Below, in pieces: positions 58,223 to 64,000 of a stretch of DNA of 64,000 nt (position 1 is the stretch's first letter; each line of letters opens with the position of its first letter). The DNA lies in contig NZ_VFEV01000004.1 in the NCBI RefSeq assembly GCF_007858275.1, positions 62,001 through 126,000 on the forward strand, in the 5' to 3' direction. A program made the position numbers and the translations under genes. Source of the DNA: Pseudomonas proteolytica (GTDB taxonomy: Bacteria > Pseudomonadota > Gammaproteobacteria > Pseudomonadales > Pseudomonadaceae). A model generated the notes under the pieces. It saw only the letters and a list, made by a program, of their open reading frames with translations, was not told the origin of the DNA and made no database searches.

Positions 58223-59194
58223 TCAGCTCAATATGGAGACCGTTCCCAAGTATTTCAAGGCGCGTGACAGATTGTCGCAATCCAGACTGTCCAGCCAATG
58301 CAAGTCAGTCCAGCTGCGCAGCCAAGTGAACTGGCGCTTTGCCAATTGGCGCGTGGCAATAATGCCGCGCTCCTGCATTTCGGCTGACGTCAGCTTGCCA
58401 TCCAGATGATCCCAGACTTGGCGGTAGCCTACAGCACGTATCGAAGGCAATCCCGGATGCAGATCACCTCTTGAACGCAGTGCTACGACCTCCTCTACGA
58501 ACCCCTGTTCCAACATAATTGTGAATCTTTGTGCAATTCGCTCATGCAGCACCTGGCGATTCGCCGGAGCGATAGCCAGATTTGCGACAGTATAGGGCAA
58601 TTGTCCCGGTCCAGAGGTGCCTGCGTCAGTACTTTGCGCAGATTGTCTGAGGCGGTGGGCTGTCATGGTCTGACCACTGACGCGCCAGACTTCCAGGGCC
58701 CGGCTCAGGCGCTGGGGGTCATTGGGGTGAATGCGCGCGGCAGACACCGGGTCAATCGCCGCCAATTGCTCGTGCAGGGCTTGCCAGCCAAGGCGCGCAG
58801 CCTCTTCTTCGATTTCGGCGCGCACCTGTGGATCGGCGGGCGGCATGTCTGCCAGGCCTTCCTGCAGCGCCTTGTAATAGAGCATCGTGCCGCCCACCAG
58901 CAGCGGGATATTGCCCCGCGCGGTGATTTGCGTCATGGCGGCAAGGGCATCGCTGCGAAAATCCGCCGCCGAGTAGCTTTGCGACGGATCGATAATGTCG
59001 ATCAGACGATGGGGATGGGCGGCCAACAGCTCTTTGGACGGTTTGGCGGTGCCGATGTCCATGTCCCGGTAAACCAGGGCCGAATCGACGCTGATCAACT
59101 CGCACGGCAGGACCTTGGTCAGCTCGATAGCCAGGTCGGTCTTGCCGGCGGCCGTCGGGCCCATCAGGAAGATGGCGGGAGGTAGAGAGCTCAT
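58223..59194 (-). CDS. miaA: tRNA dimethylallyltransferase MiaA
   Basis: The 323-residue enzyme adds the isopentenyl group to A37 of UNN-reading tRNAs. The P-loop is [14 protein letters not shown], the catalytic region is [19 protein letters not shown], and there is [20 protein letters not shown] and the C-terminal [16 protein letters not shown]. The ATG overlaps the mutL stop by one base; an adjacent TTG upstream is rejected. The mutL-miaA-hfq order is classical in gammaproteobacteria. Confidence 0.96.
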   Translation of the reverse strand: MSSLPPAIFLMGPTAAGKTDLAIELTKVLPCELISVDSALVYRDMDIGTAKPSKELLAAHPHRLIDIIDPSQSYSAADFRSDALAAMTQITARGNIPLLVGGTMLYYKALQEGLADMPPADPQVRAEIEEEAARLGWQALHEQLAAIDPVSAARIHPNDPQRLSRALEVWRVSGQTMTAHRLRQSAQSTDAGTSGPGQLPYTVANLAIAPANRQVLHERIAQRFTIMLEQGFVEEVVALRSRGDLHPGLPSIRAVGYRQVWDHLDGKLTSAEMQERGIIATRQLAKRQFTWLRSWTDLHWLDSLDCDNLSRALKYLGTVSILS

Positions 59195-61107
59195 CAACGG
59201 CCGCGCAGGAATAGTTTGTCCAGATCATCCAGGCCCATTTGGGTCCAGGTCGGTCGGCCGTGGTTGCATTGGCCGCTGCGCTCGGTGTTTTCCATATCCC
59301 GCAGCAAGCCGTTCATTTCCGGCAGGGCCAGGCGCCGGTTGGCGCGGATTGCACCGTGGCAGGCCATGGTGCCGAGCAGTTCGTTGATATGCGCCTGGAT
59401 CCGGTCACTGGTGCCGTATTCCATCAGGTCCGCCAGCACGTCAGCTACCAGCCGATTGGCCTCGGCCTGCTTGAGCAAAGCCGGAATCTGCCGGATCGCC
59501 AGGGTTTCTGGCCCCAGGCGCTGCAACTCAAAGCCCAGCTTCTGGAACACCGCCAGGTGCTCTTCAGCGCAATCGGCCTCGCGCTGGCTGACCGCCAACG
59601 ACTCCGGCACCAGCAACGGCTGGCCGCTCAGGCCTTCGCTGGCCATGGCGATCTTCAGGCGCTCGTACATGATCCGCTCATGGGCCGCGTGCATGTCCAC
59701 CAGCACCAGGCCGTGGGCGTTTTCCGCGAGGATATAGATGCCCTTGAGCTGGGCCAGGGCATAACCCAGGGGCGGGATATCACCGCCACCTTCCGGCAAA
59801 GCCACTGCGCCCGGCTCGGCACCGGGCAGCGGCGCAAAGAACTCGCGATAGGCCGCCTGGGCCTCGGCCACCGGCACTGCCGATTGCGGTCGCGGGGTGT
59901 ATTGATATTGATAGCCGGCACCTGCACCGGAACCCGCCGCCGGGTAACTCGGCTGGGCTTGCGGCGATTGCAGCAGGTTGGCCGCCAGGCTCATTTCGCC
60001 CTGGGGCCCGAATTCACCGGCCTCCGGCCCTGTCGGGCGGACGACGGCAGTGACAATCGGCGCGCCCAACTGATCATCCGGGCGCACGTCGCCCAACGCT
60101 CGGTGCAAGGTACCGTAGAGGAAGTCATGAACCATGCGCCCATCACGGAAGCGCACTTCATGCTTGGTCGGGTGCACATTGACGTCGACGACCGCCGGGT
60201 CCACTTCAAAAAACAGCACGAAGGTCGGATGGCGGCCGTTGAACAGCACGTCGCGATAGGCCTGGCGTACCGCATGGGCCACCAGCTTGTCGCGCACCGC
60301 ACGGCCATTCACAAAGAAGTACTGCAAGTCCGCCTGGCTGCGGGAGAACGTCGGCAGGCCTACCCACCCCCACAAATGCAAGCCATTGCGCTCGATTTCA
60401 ATCGGCAGCGCCTGCTCCAGGAAGCCCGCGCCACAGATCGCCGATACGCGTCGGGCGCGCGCGGCATCGTCGTTGGCCTCGTGCAGGCTGAGGATGGTCT
60501 TGCCGTTGTGGCGCAAATGGAAGGCCACGTCGAAACGGGCCAGGGCCAGGCGCTTGATGACTTCTTGCAGGTGATCGAATTCGGTTTTTTCGGCCTTGAG
60601 GAATTTGCGCCGAGCCGGGGTATTAAAGAATAAGTCACGCACTTCCACCGAAGTGCCTACCGGGTGGGCCGCCGGCTGGACCCGGGGGGCCATGTCGCGA
60701 CCTTCGGTCTCTACCTGCCACGCCTGCTCGGCGCCACGGGTGCGGGAAGTCAGGGTCAGGCGCGCCACCGAGCTGATCGACGCCAGCGCTTCGCCACGGA
60801 AACCCAGGCTCATCACCCGCTCAAGGTCTTCCAGGTCACGGATCTTGCTGGTGGCATGTCGCGCCAGCGCCAGCGGCAGGTCATCGGAGGAAATCCCGCT
60901 GCCGTCGTCGCGCACCCGCAGCAGTTTGACCCCGCCCTGCTCCACATCCACGTCAATGCGCTTGGCGCCGGAGTCGAGGCTGTTTTCCAGCAGCTCCTTG
61001 ATCACCGAGGCCGGGCGCTCAACCACTTCACCCGCGGCAATCTGGTTGGCCAGCCGCGGGCTGAGCAATTCGATGCGCGAGGCGCTGTTCAATACCGATT
61101 CACTCAT
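59194..61107 (-). CDS. mutL: DNA mismatch repair protein MutL
   Basis: The 637-residue GHKL ATPase has N-terminal motifs [26 protein letters not shown] and [18 protein letters not shown], a proline/glycine-rich linker (about 345-430), and a C-terminal dimerisation domain. That domain contains [12 protein letters not shown], matching the MutL endonuclease motif D-x-H-A-x2-E-x4-E, and QCNHGRPT near the end. It is therefore probably a nicking MutL, unlike the E. coli protein. It couples MutS mismatch recognition to strand removal. The ATG overlaps the amiB stop by one base. Confidence 0.96.
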   Translation of the reverse strand: MSESVLNSASRIELLSPRLANQIAAGEVVERPASVIKELLENSLDSGAKRIDVDVEQGGVKLLRVRDDGSGISSDDLPLALARHATSKIRDLEDLERVMSLGFRGEALASISSVARLTLTSRTRGAEQAWQVETEGRDMAPRVQPAAHPVGTSVEVRDLFFNTPARRKFLKAEKTEFDHLQEVIKRLALARFDVAFHLRHNGKTILSLHEANDDAARARRVSAICGAGFLEQALPIEIERNGLHLWGWVGLPTFSRSQADLQYFFVNGRAVRDKLVAHAVRQAYRDVLFNGRHPTFVLFFEVDPAVVDVNVHPTKHEVRFRDGRMVHDFLYGTLHRALGDVRPDDQLGAPIVTAVVRPTGPEAGEFGPQGEMSLAANLLQSPQAQPSYPAAGSGAGAGYQYQYTPRPQSAVPVAEAQAAYREFFAPLPGAEPGAVALPEGGGDIPPLGYALAQLKGIYILAENAHGLVLVDMHAAHERIMYERLKIAMASEGLSGQPLLVPESLAVSQREADCAEEHLAVFQKLGFELQRLGPETLAIRQIPALLKQAEANRLVADVLADLMEYGTSDRIQAHINELLGTMACHGAIRANRRLALPEMNGLLRDMENTERSGQCNHGRPTWTQMGLDDLDKLFLRGR

Positions 61108-62543
61108 TACTGGGCTGCCAATTCAGTGCCAGGGATGGTCAACACCTGGCCGACTTTCAGTTCGTCGGTTTTCAGGCTGTTGGCGCTGCGCAAGGTAGCG
61201 GCCGACACCTGGAAGCGCACAGCCAGCATGGCCAGCGTATCGCCAGGCTGCACCCGGTGATCGCGTGGGCCCTGGGCGATTTTCCCGGAATCGCGCAGCC
61301 AGGCGATATAGGTGCCCGGTGGCGGGTTCTGCTGGAAGAACTGACGCACGCCAGAGCTGATGGAACGCGCCAGGGCCTGCTGATGGCTGGCACTGGCCAG
61401 CTTGTTGGCTTCGTTGGCGTTGGAGATAAAGCCGGTTTCCACCAGGATCGACGGGATGTCCGGCGACTTGAGCACCATAAACCCGGCTTGCTCCACCCGC
61501 TGTTTATGCAGCGGCGTGACCCGGCCCATGTTGGTCAGGACTTTCTGCCCGACGTTCAGGCTGGAGGTCAGCGAGGCGGTCATCGACAGGTCAAGCAACA
61601 CACCAGCGAGCATGCGGTCCTTGTCATCCAGGGACACGTTGCCCGCGCCGCCGATCAAGTCGGAGCGGTTTTCGCTATCGGCCAGCCAGCGTGCAGTCTC
61701 AGACGTCGCGCCGCGATCCGACAGGGCAAACACCGAGGCGCCAAAGGCGGCCTTCGACGGTGCGGCGTCGGCGTGGATCGAGACGAACAGGTCGGCGCCC
61801 TTCTTGCGGGCGATTTCGGTACGCCCGCGCAATGGGATGAAGTAGTCACCCGTACGGGTCAATTCGGCGCGGTAGCCTTTCATGCCGTTGATCTGGCGCT
61901 GCAATTCCCGGGCAATGGCCAGGACCACGTCTTTTTCGTGTTGGCCACGGGAACCGGAGGCGCCCGGGTCTTCACCGCCGTGGCCGGCATCGATCACTAC
62001 GATGACGTCACGCTTGCCGGCCGGTGCGGGCGGCAGCGGTGGCAACTTGACCTGGGGCTGCGCAGGGTTGACCGGCACCGCAGGCGTCGTGGCAACAGCA
62101 GGCGTTGGCGCAGGGGCTGGCGCCGCGTCGGCCGGGTTGTCAAACAGGTCGACCACCAGGCGGTTGCCATACTGGGCGTTCGGTGCGAGGGAAAAACTCT
62201 TGGGTGTGACGACCTTCTTCAGGTCGATGACCACCCGCAGGTCGGTCGGCGTGCGCTGGGCCGAGCGCATCGCGGTAATCGGCGTGTTGGCCGTGGAAAC
62301 CTTCAACGGCGCGGCTAGGGTCGCACCATTGATGTCGATGACCAGGCGATCAGGCGCCGTCAGGGTAAAGACACTGTGCTGGACCGGGCCAGACAGGTCG
62401 AACACCAGTCGCGTGTTATCCGGCGCTCGCCACAGGCGCACACTTTTTACCTGTGAAGCGGCCAGAGCATTGACAGTCATTGCCGCAAGCAACACCCCCA
62501 CGACAGCAACCAACGCGCGAAAGCGCATACCTAACCCACCCAT
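61107..62543 (-). CDS. amiB: N-acetylmuramoyl-L-alanine amidase AmiB
   Basis: The ATG at 62543, two bases after the tsaE stop, gives 478 residues; an ATG 15 bases further in is also possible. A signal peptide (about to residue 30, [15 protein letters not shown]) is followed by an AMIN domain ([20 protein letters not shown]). A Pro/Ala linker leads to the Amidase_3 zinc domain ([55 protein letters not shown]). A C-terminal LysM repeat ([20 protein letters not shown]) completes it. It splits septal peptidoglycan during cell separation. Confidence 0.95.
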   Translation of the reverse strand: MGGLGMRFRALVAVVGVLLAAMTVNALAASQVKSVRLWRAPDNTRLVFDLSGPVQHSVFTLTAPDRLVIDINGATLAAPLKVSTANTPITAMRSAQRTPTDLRVVIDLKKVVTPKSFSLAPNAQYGNRLVVDLFDNPADAAPAPAPTPAVATTPAVPVNPAQPQVKLPPLPPAPAGKRDVIVVIDAGHGGEDPGASGSRGQHEKDVVLAIARELQRQINGMKGYRAELTRTGDYFIPLRGRTEIARKKGADLFVSIHADAAPSKAAFGASVFALSDRGATSETARWLADSENRSDLIGGAGNVSLDDKDRMLAGVLLDLSMTASLTSSLNVGQKVLTNMGRVTPLHKQRVEQAGFMVLKSPDIPSILVETGFISNANEANKLASASHQQALARSISSGVRQFFQQNPPPGTYIAWLRDSGKIAQGPRDHRVQPGDTLAMLAVRFQVSAATLRSANSLKTDELKVGQVLTIPGTELAAQ

Positions 62544-62545
62544 TA

Positions 62546-63013
62546 TTAGAATTCCAAAGCCAAAGCGGCGCACCAGGACTCACTGCGCGCGCTCTGGGAC
62601 AACAATTTCAACTGACGCCCATTGTCATGCGGGGTAATGGTAATGGTCAGGTCAGGCTTTGGCAAAAAGCCTGTGCCCTTGTCCGGCCACTCGATCAGGC
62701 ATAACGCATCGCCATCGAAGTAATCGCGGATGCCCATGTACTCCAATTCCTCGGGATCCACCAAGCGATAGAGGTCGAAATGGAACGCCCGCACGTCACC
62801 GATCTCGTAAGGTTCTACCAAAGTGAACGTCGGACTTTTTACTGCGCCGGTATGGCCAAGCCCACGAATAATGCCGCGCGACAGCGTGGTTTTGCCGGCA
62901 CCCAGATCGCCCTGCAGAAAAATCAGGCCCGCGCCCTGGGTGATTTCGGCAATGCGTTTGCCAAAAGCCACCATGGCCTCCTCATCCGCAATAAACAGCG
63001 TTACTTCAGACAC
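62546..63013 (-). CDS. tsaE: tRNA threonylcarbamoyladenosine biosynthesis ATPase TsaE
   Basis: The 155-residue ATPase has a P-loop FLQGDLGAGKTTLSRGIIRG, the TsaE block VKSPTFTLVEPYE and DLYRLVDPEELEYMGIRDYF, and the terminal region IEWPDKG. It works with TsaB and TsaD to make t6A37 in ANN-reading tRNAs. The start is GTG at 63013, overlapping the end of nnrD by 13 bases, indicating translational coupling. Confidence 0.95.
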   Translation of the reverse strand: MSEVTLFIADEEAMVAFGKRIAEITQGAGLIFLQGDLGAGKTTLSRGIIRGLGHTGAVKSPTFTLVEPYEIGDVRAFHFDLYRLVDPEELEYMGIRDYFDGDALCLIEWPDKGTGFLPKPDLTITITPHDNGRQLKLLSQSARSESWCAALALEF

Positions 63014-63861
63014 GGTGACTGCTCCTCCAACAACTGACGAATGGCGGGAATCAGGTCGCTGGCAGCCAAGCCGCGACCAAAACTACCCTGACGGTCGCCC
63101 GCCGTGGCATGCAACCACACCGCCAGGCTGGCGGCCTCGAACGCCGGCATGCCCTGAGCCAGCAGCGCGCCGGTGAGGCCGGCAAGCACATCGCCCAAAC
63201 CCGCCGACGCCATGGCGGGATGGCCCTGATCGCAACGTGCCACCCGCCCATCCGGGCTGGCGATCAGGCTGCCAGCGCCCTTGAGTACCGTGACGGCATT
63301 GAGTTTCTGGCTCAGCGCGCGCGCCACCTTAAGCCGGTCGGCCTGAACCTCGGCTGTCGAGATCCCCATCAGCCGCGCCGCTTCCCCAGGGTGCGGAGTG
63401 ATCACACAACCGCCCGGCAGAGCTACATGGCCTGCGGCCAGCAGGTTCAGTGCATCAGCATCCCAGACCTGGGGTTGCCGGGCATTGGCAGCCACCGACA
63501 GCAGGCTTTTACCCCACGCCATGTCGCCGAGGCCGGGACCAATAACGATCACCGAGACTTTCTCCAGCAGGGCCATCAACTGATTGGCCGAATGCACGCC
63601 CCGCACCATGACTTCCGGCAAACGGGTCAGGGCTGCCGGGACGTGCTCGCTGCGGGTCGCCAGGGATACCAGGCCAGCACCGCTGCGCAGCGCGCTTTCG
63701 GCACTCAGCAGCGACGCGCCGCCAAAGCCATGGTCGCCGCCAATGACCAGGACATGGCCAAACTGGCCCTTGTGGGCCGCTGGGGAACGCGCAGCCAGTT
63801 GCGGCAAATGGCCAGGCAACAGCGGCTGAACGTCGGTTATTTCGTGTTTTGTCTGCGGCAT
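63001..63861 (-). CDS. nnrD: ADP-dependent NAD(P)H-hydrate dehydratase, single domain
   Basis: The 286-residue ribokinase-like enzyme has HKGQFGHVLVIGGDHGFGGA with SLLSAESALRSGAGLVSLAT, PGLGDMAWGKSLL, VITPHPGEAARLMG and the C-terminal substrate/ADP site GLGDVLAGLTGALLAQG. It repairs S-NAD(P)H hydrates. In E. coli this domain is fused behind an epimerase (NnrE) domain; here the epimerase half is absent from the gene and not seen nearby. It is upstream of tsaE in the operon and divergent from queG. Confidence 0.92.
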   Translation of the reverse strand: MPQTKHEITDVQPLLPGHLPQLAARSPAAHKGQFGHVLVIGGDHGFGGASLLSAESALRSGAGLVSLATRSEHVPAALTRLPEVMVRGVHSANQLMALLEKVSVIVIGPGLGDMAWGKSLLSVAANARQPQVWDADALNLLAAGHVALPGGCVITPHPGEAARLMGISTAEVQADRLKVARALSQKLNAVTVLKGAGSLIASPDGRVARCDQGHPAMASAGLGDVLAGLTGALLAQGMPAFEAASLAVWLHATAGDRQGSFGRGLAASDLIPAIRQLLEEQSPCLK

Positions 63862-63924
63862 GCGTCTTCAAGCTCCGATGTCTGGCAGAATTATACGCAT
63901 CTAACCTGCGGTTTCTCTCGTCTC

Positions 63925-64000
63925 ATGCCTGCTATTACCACCGATCTGCCCGCCCTCGCCCAATCGATCAAAGACTGGGGCCGCGAGTTGGGCTTTCAAC
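63925..64000 (+). CDS. queG: Epoxyqueuosine reductase QueG, first 25 codons
   Basis: The ATG at 63925 opens MPAITTDLPALAQSIKDWGR then ELGFQ and runs off the right edge. The 'LAQSIKDWGRELGF' opening and the position divergent from nnrD match QueG, the cobalamin-dependent last enzyme of queuosine synthesis. The visible part is too short for catalytic motifs. Confidence 0.75.
   Translation, partial: MPAITTDLPALAQSIKDWGRELGFQ

Overview
The window reads as a chromosomal segment of a fluorescent Pseudomonas (P. fluorescens group). The evidence is dense GC-rich coding, gene orders known from Pseudomonas (ureEFG-ureJ beside a DesT-type regulator; pncB-nadE-azurin; amaA-amaB-lysR; the queG-nnrD-tsaE-amiB-mutL-miaA-hfq-hflX-hflK-hflC-hisZ-purA block; rnr-rlmB and rpsF-rpsR-DUF2232-rplI-dnaB), and fourteen pseudomonad REP/BIME hairpins built on the arm GTGGGAGC(G/T)GGCTTGC. 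I see no prophage, insertion sequence, integrase, CRISPR array or rRNA. Species assignment is inference.

Layout. 0-6 kb: 5'-part of psiF, an AraC regulator, an EamA exporter, a family I.1-like lipase, a ferritin-like protein and an AsmA-family protein. 6-12 kb: an exported tandem-repeat protein, a DesT/FabR-type TetR regulator, an NlpC/P60 peptidase, urease accessory genes ureE-F-G-J (no structural urease genes here) and an AGE-family sugar epimerase/isomerase. 12-20 kb: an atypical CDF transporter, an SDR enzyme, a gene-free stretch with a cluster of DnaA-box-like sites, then the complete branched-chain amino acid ABC transporter (binding protein, LivH, LivM, LivG, LivF). 20-27 kb: L-pipecolate/aminoadipate-semialdehyde (lysine catabolism) genes with a divergent LysR regulator, pncB-nadE (NAD salvage) and azurin under a probable ANR site. 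27-36 kb: a three-gene operon of DUF2126/transglutaminase, circularly permuted ATP-grasp/alpha-E, and a second transglutaminase, a predicted peptide-ligation system without a settled function. Beside it is a two-gene unit of unrecognised proteins (306 aa with a hydrophobic hairpin, plus a four-helix membrane protein) arranged like a membrane-acting toxin and its immunity protein.

36-46 kb: a YgiQ-type radical SAM protein, dnaB, the rpsF-rpsR-DUF2232-rplI operon with a probable S6:S18 autoregulatory leader, rlmB and rnr. 46-51 kb: two tandem complete tRNA-Leu(CAG) transcription units, a ferric-iron ABC transporter pair (hitAB-like) and a chemoreceptor. 51-64 kb: housekeeping genes purA, hisZ, hflC, hflK, hflX, hfq, miaA, mutL, amiB, tsaE, nnrD, all on the minus strand and mostly tightly packed, with the first codons of queG running off the right edge on the plus strand.

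Most of the window is ordinary core genome. The parts most worth following up are the ATP-grasp/transglutaminase operon, the toxin/immunity-like pair next to it, the DnaA-box cluster, the repeat protein at 6.2 kb and the duplicated tRNA-Leu units.
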